A stretch of DNA of 12,085 bases from DATLFA01 sp039934635. Lineage in GTDB: Bacteria; Actinomycetota; Acidimicrobiia; Acidimicrobiales; WLNW01. Below, piece after piece: positions 1 through 5,858 of this stretch. How positions within the stretch are numbered: the first letter of the stretch is position 1; every line of letters begins with the position of its first letter. The notes under the pieces are model-generated. The model did not search any database, was not told where the DNA came from, and was given only the letters and a program-made list of their open reading frames with translations. Both the position numbers and the translations under genes were made by a program. The stretch spans positions 1 through 12,085 of the forward strand of contig JBDTLT010000167.1 of the NCBI GenBank assembly GCA_039934635.1, read 5' to 3'.

Positions 1-1
1 G

Positions 2-379
2 GCGCTGGGCGGCTCCGACACGTACGCCGGCTTCGTGCAGGACGTGGGCGGTCCGATCATGGTGATCAAGACAATTGTCTTCGGATCGGCGGACAAAGCG
101 AAGAACCTTGTCGCTGTCGCACGCGCTGCCCTGGCGAATTGTCCGGGATGGACCGATGAGAACAACGGGCCTTACACGACGTCAGAATTGCAGATCGCCG
201 AGATCGGCGATGAGACCTTCGCTCTGCGTGCGACGGAACTCCAACCGAAATCTCAGAACGACATCGCCTTCGTCCGTAAAGCGTCCAAGGTTGTAGTCGT
301 CGTCATCAACTGGCAGCTCGAACAGCCCGATCCCAAACTCCTCGACACTGTGCTACTCACAGCGACGAACAAGCGCTAA
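2..379 (+). CDS. C-terminal part of an exported sensor-like or lipoprotein-type domain protein (5' end outside window)
   Basis: The frame is open from the first codon of the window (A-L-G-G-S-D-T-Y-A-G-F...) to the stop at 377-379, so the gene starts upstream and only about 125 residues are seen. The visible part reads as a soluble alpha/beta domain: a V-I-K-T-I-V-F-G strand, a helix containing one cysteine in A-N-C-P-G-W, the segment I-G-D-E-T-F-A-L-R, and a hydrophobic strand V-V-V-V-V-I-N-W close to the end. This order (FG..KA, a Cys-x-x-W, IGDE-FALR, VVVV strand, terminal helix) resembles the extracellular sensor domain of mycobacterial PknH and related actinobacterial lipoproteins. That family assignment is by eye and is weak. 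No membrane segment is visible in this part. Internal ATGs at 35 and 59 are probably not the start because the frame stays coding-like upstream of them. Confidence 0.6.
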   Translation, partial: ALGGSDTYAGFVQDVGGPIMVIKTIVFGSADKAKNLVAVARAALANCPGWTDENNGPYTTSELQIAEIGDETFALRATELQPKSQNDIAFVRKASKVVVVVINWQLEQPDPKLLDTVLLTATNKR

Positions 380-746
380 CGACGACCGTCGAGCTGCCCA
401 CGGCCCGGTGAAGCAACCACGGATCTCGTCTGTCGGCGCTATCACTGCGACAGGACAGTTGCTAACTCTGCCTGCCTGATCCGGTCGGACACTGCACCGG
501 CGAATTCCGCCGACATAGTTGACACGTACGTGTCAACGCTCAACGCGAACCGCAACAGGAACCTCGACGCGCCGCTTCTTCGTCGCGTTGACCCTTAGCG
601 AGCGCGCTTTCCCCGGCGCATGGGAACACTTCGATCGAGCAGCCGTGCGATCACGGTTACGAGCGCCGAACCGCCGCAACTCACTCCCGATGCCGCGCCG
701 GCATTGTTGATGCTCGTGTTGCATCTCGCGGAGCTTCAAGCGCGAG
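380..746. other. Intergenic stretch with no convincing intact gene
   Basis: No frame here gives a recognisable protein. The only clear structure is the 20-bp palindrome at 518-537. From about 620 one plus frame reads A-E-P-P-Q-L-T-P-D-A-A-P-A-L-L-M-L-V-L, which resembles small ORFs I associate with the region just upstream of actinobacterial serine recombinase genes. It overlaps the recombinase stub that begins at 747, so it may be part of the same decayed cassette. Confidence 0.5.
518..537. promoter_or_regulatory. Perfect 20-bp palindrome, probable operator
   Basis: GTTGACACGTACGTGTCAAC is identical to its own reverse complement over all 20 bases with no spacer. Each half contains TTGACA, the -35 hexamer of housekeeping promoters, so a protein bound here could block a promoter on either strand. 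Length and symmetry suit a TetR-like or other dimeric repressor. It is not the parS consensus. No T-tract follows, so a terminator is unlikely. The regulator is unknown; the nearest downstream gene remnant is the serine recombinase stub at 747. Confidence 0.6.
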
Positions 747-890
747 ATGATGGAGCGGTTCGCCTTTTATGGACGCGTGTCCACCGAGGACCAACAAGAT
801 CCCCCCCGGCCAACAACGTGTCGGAGGAACGACACAGACGCTAAACCCACGCGCCGCGACCCCTGGGCCACCCATCTGACTGCCGGGTGA
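747..890 (+). pseudogene. 5' stub of a serine recombinase (resolvase/invertase family)
   Basis: The first 19 codons read M-M-E-R-F-A-F-Y-G-R-V-S-T-E-D-Q-Q-D-P. This matches the N-terminal strand of large serine recombinases, where the serine of Y-x-R-V-S-T is the nucleophile that attacks DNA. The match ends at a run of seven C residues (801-807); the rest of the frame (to the stop at 888) is arginine/threonine-rich and unlike the family, whose members are several hundred residues long. The C run suggests slippage or an imprecise deletion joint. A 31-bp sequence that recurs at 7153 lies inside the non-matching tail. Identification of the start motif is firm; the rest of the gene is absent. Confidence 0.7.
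830..860. repeat. 31-bp dispersed repeat, copy 1 (partner at 7153-7183)
   Basis: The 31 bases beginning CGACACAGACGCTAA match 7153-7183 in the same orientation at 29 positions; the differences are A/G at 845 versus 7168 and G/A at 853 versus 7176. Flanking sequence is unrelated on both sides. This copy sits just past the point where the serine recombinase stub loses similarity, so it could be a recombination-site or element-end relic. Confidence 0.7.
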
Positions 891-904
891 CCGGAACTCC
901 CGGA

Positions 905-1222
905 TCACAGGCCCAGCACCAACCGGAGGCCATCGTCGATGGCATCGACGAGGACCTCTGGCAGCTGACCCACATGCTCCGCCAACCACGACCGATCGAC
1001 GAGCTCCAGCCCAAGCGGCACCGCTACGGAGTCCTTCGGCAGACCCGTTGCCGCGGCAGCGAGCAACACGTTGCCGGCGAGGCCGGCCCGACCGAGGTTC
1101 GAAGTGAGCGGCACGACATGGGCCTGCCAGACCTCGACATCGAGCACCGCACCGGAGGACACGACGACACACGGTCGACGCTTGTCGAGATCGATCCAGT
1201 GCACCGCACCACGCGCTACCAC
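905..1222 (-). CDS. mazF: MazF/PemK-family toxin (mRNA endoribonuclease)
   Basis: A complete 105-residue MazF-type toxin with a GTG start. The family cuts RNA at short single-strand sequences and arrests growth when free of its antitoxin. Visible family features in order: R-G-A-V-H-W-I-D-L-D near the N-terminus, R-R-P-C-V-V-V-S-S, V-V-P-L-T-S-N, G-L-A-G-N-V, G-L-P-K-D-S-V, and a C-terminal V-G-Q-L-P...V-D-A-I-D-D-G-L-R-L-V-L-G-L helix. The last two resemble the mycobacterial MazF branch. The start overlaps the stop of the antitoxin gene by 7 bases (GTGGTAG), the usual coupling for such pairs. Length is normal and no key block is missing, so the toxin is probably active. Confidence 0.92.
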   Translation of the reverse strand: MVARGAVHWIDLDKRRPCVVVSSGAVLDVEVWQAHVVPLTSNLGRAGLAGNVLLAAAATGLPKDSVAVPLGLELVDRSWLAEHVGQLPEVLVDAIDDGLRLVLGL

Positions 1223-1449
1223 GGCGCGGACCGCTCCATCCGCTCACCCGCCGCCCGTGCATCGTGCTCCGTCAGCCGACGATCCGTCCCGGCGAGCTCC
1301 GCATCCGCCAGCAGCTGCTCGCCAAAGGACCTGGTCGACTGCGCCGCATGGAGACGGAGCTGATCGGTCACCCACCTCGAAAAGGGCACGTCGAGGCTCT
1401 CAATAATCGGCACGACGTCATCAGGCACGCTAATGGTCTTGTTCGGCAT
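1216..1449 (-). CDS. mazE: MazE-like antitoxin
   Basis: A 77-residue protein beginning M-P-N-K-T-I-S-V-P-D-D-V, a strand-then-helix start typical of ribbon-helix-helix antitoxins, which bind DNA as dimers and neutralise the toxin through their charged C-terminal half (here E-R-R-type residues and ...M-E-R-S-A-P-W). It lies directly upstream of mazF and overlaps it. The ATG at 1449 is preferred to the ATG at 1476: the extra nine residues of the longer form come from the operator palindrome and do not look like this family. On the minus strand a TATCCT hexamer (1461-1456) ends 6 bases before this ATG, the spacing expected of a leaderless actinobacterial transcript, and there is no Shine-Dalgarno. 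Autoregulation through the palindrome at 1448-1468 is very likely. Confidence 0.85.
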   Translation of the reverse strand: MPNKTISVPDDVVPIIESLDVPFSRWVTDQLRLHAAQSTRSFGEQLLADAELAGTDRRLTEHDARAAGERMERSAPW

Positions 1450-1468
1450 GTACGTAGGATACGTACAT
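1448..1468. promoter_or_regulatory. MazEF operator/promoter: 9-bp perfect inverted repeat over the antitoxin start
   Basis: Arms ATGTACGTA and TACGTACAT flank a GGA spacer, a perfect 21-bp dyad. It overlaps the antitoxin start codon and includes the candidate -10 hexamer TATCCT on the minus strand. A toxin-antitoxin complex bound here would cover both the promoter and the first codon. The core TACGTA/ACGTAC also occurs in the centre of the palindrome at 518. Confidence 0.7.
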
Positions 1469-1476
1469 ATCGCCAT

Positions 1477-1977
1477 GGCGATGCGCTGGCGTCACGCTCC
1501 ACTCCGACCGACCCGAGGCCACGGTCGCCGTCGCACCACCGCTCCTCGTGACCTTCGACGAAGTGGGTCCTCGGGAATCTCGTTGCACAGCACCGAAGCG
1601 AGCACGTAGATCGACGAAACGAGCTTGATCCACGCATCCACGTCGACAACGAGCGCCGGCAGGGTCGGAACCGCGTTGAGGACCACGCACGGCCCCGTCA
1701 TGCGCACCGCAGCCCGGCTGCCGGTCCGCACTTCCACGAACCCGAACATCTCGTCGCCACCGCACGGGCGATCTACTACCGGGCCCTCATCGCCCGCCAA
1801 GCACTCCGCGTCGGCTGCACCACGTGTGTGTGGGCGTGAGCGCAGGGACGCGGCGACCGCCCCGGAGCCGGTCGTCGGCGGACGGACCCAGGAGGACGCG
1901 ATGAGTTTCGGGTACGTCATCGGTATGTACCAGTGGGCTTGCCGGATCCACCGGTGCATGCCCCGAGGGAGAGACCT
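1477..1977. other. Mostly unassigned stretch, possibly with decayed coding sequence
   Basis: No gene is recognised. On the plus strand the frame from 1552 to the stop at 1837-1839 is open but lacks a good start, and its end reads E-P-E-H-L-V-A-T-A-R-A-I-Y-Y-R-A-L-I, then A-L-R-V-G-C-T-T-C-V-W-A. That is helix-like and contains a C-x-x-C pair, which suggests the C-terminal end of a lost gene. The minus frame 1959-1492 is also open but unrecognised. At 1890-1895 an AGGAGG precedes an ATG at 1901 (see findings). Confidence 0.35.
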
Positions 1978-2379
1978 ATGTCCGATGCCCGCATCGCCGA
2001 CGAAGCCGCGATCCGCACCGTCCTCGAGGACTCGTACCGGGCCTGGGCCGCCGGGGACGCCGACGCGATGGTCGCGGCGTACACCCCCGACGCCTCGGCC
2101 ATCATGCCCGGCGTGCGGCGCGACAGCCGCGCCGTGATCCGCGACAGCATGGCGGCGGCCTTCGCCGGACCCCTCGCGAGCACCACGACGTGCAACCGGC
2201 AGTTGAGCGTCCGATTCCTCGGCACCGAGGCCGCTATCGTCCTCAGCGAATCCGGGATCCTCTTACCCGGGCAGTCCGAGGTGCCGCTCGAGGGCCGGGT
2301 GAACTGCACCTGGGTGCTCGAGAAGCGGGATGGGACATGGCTGATCGCGGCTTACCACAACAGCCCGGTCCAGGTGTGA
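1978..2379 (+). CDS. SgcJ/EcaC-type SnoaL-like (NTF2-fold) protein
   Basis: A 133-residue protein starting M-S-D-A-R-I-A-D-E-A-A-I-R with a GAGGGAGAG ribosome site ending a few bases before the ATG at 1978. The family is a small cone-shaped alpha+beta fold found as cyclases, isomerases and binding proteins. Its pattern is seen in order: N-terminal helix, A-A-G-D-A-D-A-M-V-A-A-Y-T-P-D-A (residues ~22-37), a charged helix R-A-V-I-R-D-S-M, then the terminal strand W-V-L-E-K-R-D-G-T-W-L-I-A-A-Y-H-N-S. The last motif (R-D-G-x-W-L-I...H) is typical of the SgcJ/EcaC oxidoreductase-like subfamily. Substrate unknown. The stop overlaps the GTG start of the sigma gene by 4 bases, so the two proteins are made together. 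The sigma factor carries its own SnoaL-like domain, which suggests a shared ligand or partnership (inference). Confidence 0.85.
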   Translation: MSDARIADEAAIRTVLEDSYRAWAAGDADAMVAAYTPDASAIMPGVRRDSRAVIRDSMAAAFAGPLASTTTCNRQLSVRFLGTEAAIVLSESGILLPGQSEVPLEGRVNCTWVLEKRDGTWLIAAYHNSPVQV

Positions 2380-3368
2380 CGGCGGCATCGGCCGACTTCT
2401 ACGCGCGACTCGCACCGCACCGCGGCGAGATGGTGGCGTTCTGCTATCGCATGGTCGGCTCGGTCCACGATGCCGAGGACCTGACGCAGGACACGTATCT
2501 GCGAGCGTGGCGGGCCCGTGATCAGTACGACGACGCGCGTGCGTCGCTGCGGACGTGGTTGTACCGGATCGCGACGAACGTGTGTCTGACCGCGCTGACC
2601 GACCGAGGACGTCGTCCGCTGCCCTCCGGGCTCGTCGCGCCGCGGGACGCGCTCGCGCCGTTCGCGATCGATGCCGAGATCACGTGGCTCCAGCCGTTAC
2701 CGGACACGATGGTCGCGGTCGATCCGTCGTCGACGGCGGTAGAACACAGCGGCCTGCGTCTCGCGTTCGTCGCAGCACTGCAACACCTTTCCGCTCGGCA
2801 ACGCGGGGCGCTGATCCTGCGCGAGGTGCTCGGCTACTCGGCGGCGGAGGCGGCCGAGATCCTCGGCATCAGCGTCGCTGCCGTGAACAGCTCGCTGCAG
2901 CGGGCGCGGGCCCGGATGAAAGCATCCGAGCTCCGTCGCGAACTGATCGCCGAACCGTCGCCGGCCGAGCAGCGCGCCTGGGTCGACCGCTACATGATCG
3001 CGTTCGCGCGCGCCGACGTCGATGCCCTCAAGCGGCTGCTCACCGACGACGTCGTGATGGAGATGCCGCCGCTGCTCAACTGGTTCTCCGGAACCGACAA
3101 CTACGGGCGGTTCATGCACTGGGTCTTCGAGGCAAACGGCACCGACTGGCACCTCGTGCCGGTAGCCGCGAACGGGCAACCCGCCTTCGCCGCCTACAAC
3201 CGGGTCGGCCCGAACTACCGTCTGCACACCCTGCAAGTCCTGACCGTCACCGCCTGCGGGATCAGCCGCAACTCCGTGTTCCAGGACGACGCGATCTTCT
3301 CTTCCTTCGGACTCGCCCCGAGCATCGACCCGCCGAGCCAGACCCGGGGCGGACCCCGTTTCGGTTGA
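2376..3368 (+). CDS. SigG-type ECF RNA polymerase sigma factor with C-terminal SnoaL-like domain
   Basis: A 330-residue protein with a GTG start at 2376 that forms a GTGA overlap with the previous stop. Longer in-frame starts back to 2190 would lie inside the upstream gene and are rejected. Region 2 (residues ~8-75) shows C-Y-R-M-V-G-S-V-H-D-A-E-D-L-T-Q-D-T-Y-L-R-A-W and S-L-R-T-W-L-Y-R-I-A-T-N-V-C-L. The linker carries W-L-Q-P-L-P-D. Region 4 (~130-185) shows L-S-A-R-Q-R-G-A-L-I-L-R-E-V-L-G-Y and the helix-turn-helix I-S-V-A-A-V-N-S-S-L-Q-R-A-R. From ~195 to 310 follows an NTF2/SnoaL-like domain (Y-M-I-A-F-A-R-A-D-V-D-A-L, then F-Q-D-D-A-I-F-S-S-F-G-L). This architecture is that of the SigG / TIGR02960 type, where the extra domain is thought to replace an anti-sigma factor in control. 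No anti-sigma gene is seen nearby. Confidence 0.9.
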   Translation: MTAASADFYARLAPHRGEMVAFCYRMVGSVHDAEDLTQDTYLRAWRARDQYDDARASLRTWLYRIATNVCLTALTDRGRRPLPSGLVAPRDALAPFAIDAEITWLQPLPDTMVAVDPSSTAVEHSGLRLAFVAALQHLSARQRGALILREVLGYSAAEAAEILGISVAAVNSSLQRARARMKASELRRELIAEPSPAEQRAWVDRYMIAFARADVDALKRLLTDDVVMEMPPLLNWFSGTDNYGRFMHWVFEANGTDWHLVPVAANGQPAFAAYNRVGPNYRLHTLQVLTVTACGISRNSVFQDDAIFSSFGLAPSIDPPSQTRGGPRFG

Positions 3369-3382
3369 CTCCTTGCAAACGA

Positions 3383-4036
3383 TCAGTCGGGTGAGAGGAG
3401 CGCCTTGGTGAGTGTGTCGGTGACGAATCGGCTGTACTTCGCGATGCTCCACTGTCGCCGCGTGACCAGTAGATCGTAGAGCTCAGGCGAGGCTGAGAGC
3501 CACAGGATGTCGCGTGCGTCTCGCATGGTGACACCGACGCGGAGATGACCGGCGCGGGCGAGGTAGCGGGCGTTGTCGGTCATTCGCGCGACTCGCGCTT
3601 CGTCGAACTCTTCGTAAAGGCCGGCGGCTTCGGGGTCGGCGTCCGCGGCAGAACGCAGCAAGAGAAGGAGCGGGGAGATCCGTGAGGAGACCTCGGCGAC
3701 TAAGCGGCCCCAGTTCTCGATCACTTGCCGCGGATCGTCGCCGGACCGCAGAGCGTTCGACCGCTGTTCGGCCGGAACCGCTCCGGCACCCTCGAGCGCG
3801 CTCTGGCACAACGCACGGACCAAGCCGGCTTTGCCGCCGTAGGTCTTGTAGATCGTGGCGGCGGAAACACCAGCGGCCTGCGCGATCGATTCCACGGTCG
3901 TAGCCGCGAATCCGTTCTCGAGGAAGAACGCTCGCGCGGTGTCAAGGGTCGCCACACGCTGCTGGCGGGCTCGCTCCTGGCGACCGCTTGCATCGTAGGG
4001 CCGTGACCCCTTGACGTCTCGCTCCCGTCGGACCAT
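3383..4036 (-). CDS. TetR/AcrR-family transcriptional regulator
   Basis: A 217-residue protein with an ATG at 4036. The N-terminal DNA-binding domain spans residues ~28-75: helix L-D-T-A-R-A-F-F-L-E-N-G-F, then T-T-V-E-S-I-A-Q-A-A-G-V-S and the recognition helix T-I-Y-K-T-Y-G-G-K-A-G-L-V. The C-terminal part is all helical and holds the ligand pocket and dimer interface; it gives no clue to the ligand. The gene converges with the sigma factor gene (14-base gap) and diverges from the NTF2-like gene at 4165. A palindrome lies 12 bases upstream of its start, so autorepression and control of the divergent group are likely. Confidence 0.92.
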   Translation of the reverse strand: MVRRERDVKGSRPYDASGRQERARQQRVATLDTARAFFLENGFAATTVESIAQAAGVSAATIYKTYGGKAGLVRALCQSALEGAGAVPAEQRSNALRSGDDPRQVIENWGRLVAEVSSRISPLLLLLRSAADADPEAAGLYEEFDEARVARMTDNARYLARAGHLRVGVTMRDARDILWLSASPELYDLLVTRRQWSIAKYSRFVTDTLTKALLSPD

Positions 4037-4047
4037 ACTAATTTCAT

Positions 4048-4061
4048 TCTAGTCAACTAGA
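4048..4061. promoter_or_regulatory. Inverted-repeat operator in the TetR/NTF2 divergent region
   Basis: TCTAGTCAACTAGA consists of 6-bp arms TCTAGT and ACTAGA around a CA spacer. An overlapping dyad AGTC-AACTA-GACT (4051-4063) and outer ATTC/GAAT (4046-4049 and 4064-4067) extend the symmetry. It stands in an AT-rich pocket unlike the GC-rich surroundings and contains TTGACT on the minus strand. Placement between a tetR gene and a divergent gene is the classic site for TetR binding. Confidence 0.6.
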
Positions 4062-4164
4062 CTGAATAATGGGTGCATGAATTACTTGCCGTTGACCACT
4101 GTTCCAACGAGCCACCCACGTCGAGCTACTCGACTGAAAATTCCTGCAGCGATTGGTGGTCTAC

Positions 4165-4599
4165 GTGGATGAACATCTGGCGCTGGTAGAGCGACTGCGG
4201 CAAGCCGTCGACGACCATGACGTTGACGCCGTGGTCGACTGTTTCACATCGGACTACCGCAACGAGACCCCCGCACACCCATCACGCGGCTTCGAGGGTC
4301 ACGCGCAAGTGCGTGCCAACTGGCAACGGATCTTCGCCGGCGTGCCCGACATCACCGCCGAGGTATTGCGAACTGCCGACGAACCCGGTGAGATCTGGTC
4401 GGAGTGGGAGATGCGAGGCACGCGGCCTGACGGCCAACCCCACATCATGCGCGGGGTGATCATCTTCGGGGTCACCGGCCAGCGCATCGCATGGGCACGG
4501 TTCTATCTCGAACCGCTCGACTCAGGCGAAGGTGGGGTCGAAGCCGCGATCGGCGTGTTAGTCGGCGAAAGGGAAAGCGATGACCACGACAGTGCGTGA
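4165..4599 (+). CDS. SnoaL/NTF2-like protein (nuclear transport factor 2 fold)
   Basis: A 144-residue small-fold protein. The pattern is: N-terminal helix L-A-L-V-E-R-L-R-Q-A-V-D-D-H-D-V-D-A-V, C-F-T-S-D-Y-R-N-E-T-P, the G-F-E-G-H-A-Q-V-R-A-N-W-Q-R-I-F-A-G-V-P-D turn, and terminal strands W-S-E-W-E-M-R-G-T...R-G-V-I-I-F-G-V and R-I-A-W-A-R-F-Y-L-E. Close relatives are annotated as SnoaL-like or nuclear transport factor 2 family proteins, some acting as polyketide cyclases or ring-opening isomerases. The GTG at 4165 is chosen because GGTGG sits 5 bases before it; TTG at 4153 and GTG at 4156 are possible. The end overlaps the next gene by 20 bases, so they form an operon, probably under the divergent TetR. 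Confidence 0.82.
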   Translation: MDEHLALVERLRQAVDDHDVDAVVDCFTSDYRNETPAHPSRGFEGHAQVRANWQRIFAGVPDITAEVLRTADEPGEIWSEWEMRGTRPDGQPHIMRGVIIFGVTGQRIAWARFYLEPLDSGEGGVEAAIGVLVGERESDDHDSA

Positions 4600-5077
4600 T
4601 GCGCGACCACCAGCGACGCTTGTCCATGTACTCAACCCGATCATGCGCATTGTGTTGCGCACGCGTCTCGGTCGACTCGTCCGACCGTTCGCGTTGTTGG
4701 AGTTCGACGGCCGACGCAGCGGTCGTCGCTACCGCGTTCCGGTGGGCTGGCACGAGAGCAACGGCGGAGCCCTGGTCGTTACTCCAGCACCGTGGCGCAT
4801 CAACTTCTCTGGTGGCGCGCGGGCAACGGTCTACTTCAGAGGGAAAGCGCAACAGATGACCGGCACACTCGTCACCGATCACAGTGCGGTCGCCGGTGCG
4901 CTCCAGTCGCTGTTCGCCAGCGGCACCAAACCGCGCGAGATCGGGCTCGACATGCCCGAGGGTCACCGCGTCACCGCGTCAGATGTCGGGTCGGTTGGCC
5001 GGGCGGCGATCCAATTCCACACCTGCCATAGTCATGGGACCGACCCGGCGGCGACGTCCACGAGCCCGACTTGCTAA
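4580..5077 (+). CDS. Deazaflavin (F420)-dependent nitroreductase-like protein
   Basis: A 165-residue protein of the Ddn-like split-barrel group, which reduces nitro compounds or quinones using F420H2. Seen: an N-terminal hydrophobic helix region L-V-H-V-L-N-P-I-M-R-I-V-L-R-T, then L-L-E-F-D-G-R-R-S-G-R-R-Y-R-V-P-V-G-W (the R-x-S-G-R-x-R-x-x-P-V signature, residues ~44-55), A-L-V-V-T-P-A, W-R-I-N-F and A-T-V-Y-F-R-G. The ATG at 4580 lies after AAAGGGAAAG. The gene overlaps the upstream NTF2-like gene by 20 bases. The last ~20 residues (H-S-H-G-T-D-P-A-A-T-S-T-S-P-T-C) look low-complexity and may be a decayed or extended tail. The exact substrate is unknown, and cofactor choice is inferred from the family. 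Confidence 0.75.
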   Translation: MTTTVRDARPPATLVHVLNPIMRIVLRTRLGRLVRPFALLEFDGRRSGRRYRVPVGWHESNGGALVVTPAPWRINFSGGARATVYFRGKAQQMTGTLVTDHSAVAGALQSLFASGTKPREIGLDMPEGHRVTASDVGSVGRAAIQFHTCHSHGTDPAATSTSPTC

Positions 5078-5107
5078 TTCGTCGGCAGGCACCGGAAGGA
5101 CTCAGAA

Positions 5108-5755
5108 ATGATTCGTAGCGCGAGCATGAGCACCGTTCGGTTTCGGCCCGGCGTGGTATTCGCTGCGGTTACCGTAGCCACCATGATGGCGCTCCTTGCC
5201 GGGTGCGGTGGCAACAGCAGCGGAGATGCCGTCGACGCGACGCTCCCGGACGCACCCGCAGCGTCGGGGAGTACCAAGACCGAAATCGCCGCGCCCACAA
5301 CACCCGCGACGCCCACGACTGTCAACGCTGCGTCCGGCACAGCTTCGGGCACGCCGTCTCGCAAGCCCTGCGATTTGTTGACCAAGAAGATCGCCGAGGA
5401 GGCACTCGGCATCGCGGTCGGCGCGCCGACGCAGGCGCCAGGACAAGGCAACGAGACGTGCAACTACCGGGCGACGGACACGTCGGTGACCGCGATGGTC
5501 TACCTGACGACCTACGCCGCGAAGGGCAGCACGGCCGCGCTGGATCAGGCCGCCGCGCAGTTCAAGAACGCCTACGCGGTGAACGGCGTCGGCGATGCCG
5601 CGCGTGTGAGCGTGGACGAGCACGCCATCGGCGTCCTCAAAGGCGACTTCGTGTTCGCGGTCGGACTCATCCCGCCGAGCCGCGGTCAGGTAATAACCCC
5701 GGTGACCGAGGCCCAAATGGTCAAACTCGCCAACGCCGTCCTGGAACGGGTCTAA
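5108..5755 (+). CDS. Secreted lipoprotein with DUF3558-like domain
   Basis: A 215-residue protein preceded by GGAAGGA 7 bases before the ATG. Residues ~14-32 form a signal peptide ending in the lipobox L-L-A-G-C, with lipidated Cys33. A low-complexity Ala/Thr/Pro/Ser linker runs from ~36 to 84. The folded part starts P-C-D-L-L-T-K-K-I-A-E-E-A-L-G, has a second cysteine in E-T-C-N-Y (Cys88 and Cys118 can pair), and ends with A-V-N-G-V-G-D-A-A, an A-I-G-V-L-K-G-D-F-V-F-A-V-G strand and a terminal helix. The C-x-L-L-T...C-N-Y order and GVGD turn are those of the actinobacterial DUF3558 lipoproteins of unknown role. A 30-base gap after the reductase gene makes co-transcription with the TetR-controlled group plausible. 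Confidence 0.88.
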   Translation: MIRSASMSTVRFRPGVVFAAVTVATMMALLAGCGGNSSGDAVDATLPDAPAASGSTKTEIAAPTTPATPTTVNAASGTASGTPSRKPCDLLTKKIAEEALGIAVGAPTQAPGQGNETCNYRATDTSVTAMVYLTTYAAKGSTAALDQAAAQFKNAYAVNGVGDAARVSVDEHAIGVLKGDFVFAVGLIPPSRGQVITPVTEAQMVKLANAVLERV

Positions 5756-5759
5756 CTAC

Positions 5760-5781
5760 TTGAGGCTGTCGGCAACCTCAA
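5760..5781. terminator. Hairpin between convergent genes, possible terminator
   Basis: TTGAGG and CCTCAA pair around CTGTCGGCAA, and two more pairs (TG/CA) after one mismatch leave a TCGG tetraloop. It lies 5 bases after the lipoprotein stop and between convergent genes. No T-run follows, so it would act as a non-canonical terminator or just an RNA end stabiliser. Confidence 0.35.
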
Positions 5782-5858
5782 CGCGATGCTCAACGAACCA
5801 TCGCAGTCGAGGTGCGCGTGCAAATTTTCGGTTGCTTGCACACCCAGTTGTAATCACT

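Noticed and set aside
518..537. Palindrome as a parS chromosome-partition site
   Set aside because: The conserved parS core TGTTTCACGTGAAACA is not matched, and there are no parA/parB genes nearby.
681..1262. 193-codon minus frame over the MazF gene
   Set aside because: Arg/Gly/Ala-rich composition and full overlap with the recognised toxin in another frame; a shadow ORF.
1492..1959. 155-codon minus frame upstream of the SnoaL gene
   Set aside because: No recognisable motif or ribosome site. A hydrophobic patch near its middle is suggestive but not enough to call a gene.
2555..3452. Long open frames on both strands over the sigma factor gene (2555-3394 plus, 2697-3452 minus)
   Set aside because: They are arginine- or aspartate-rich shadows of the clearly recognised sigma gene, with no family pattern of their own.
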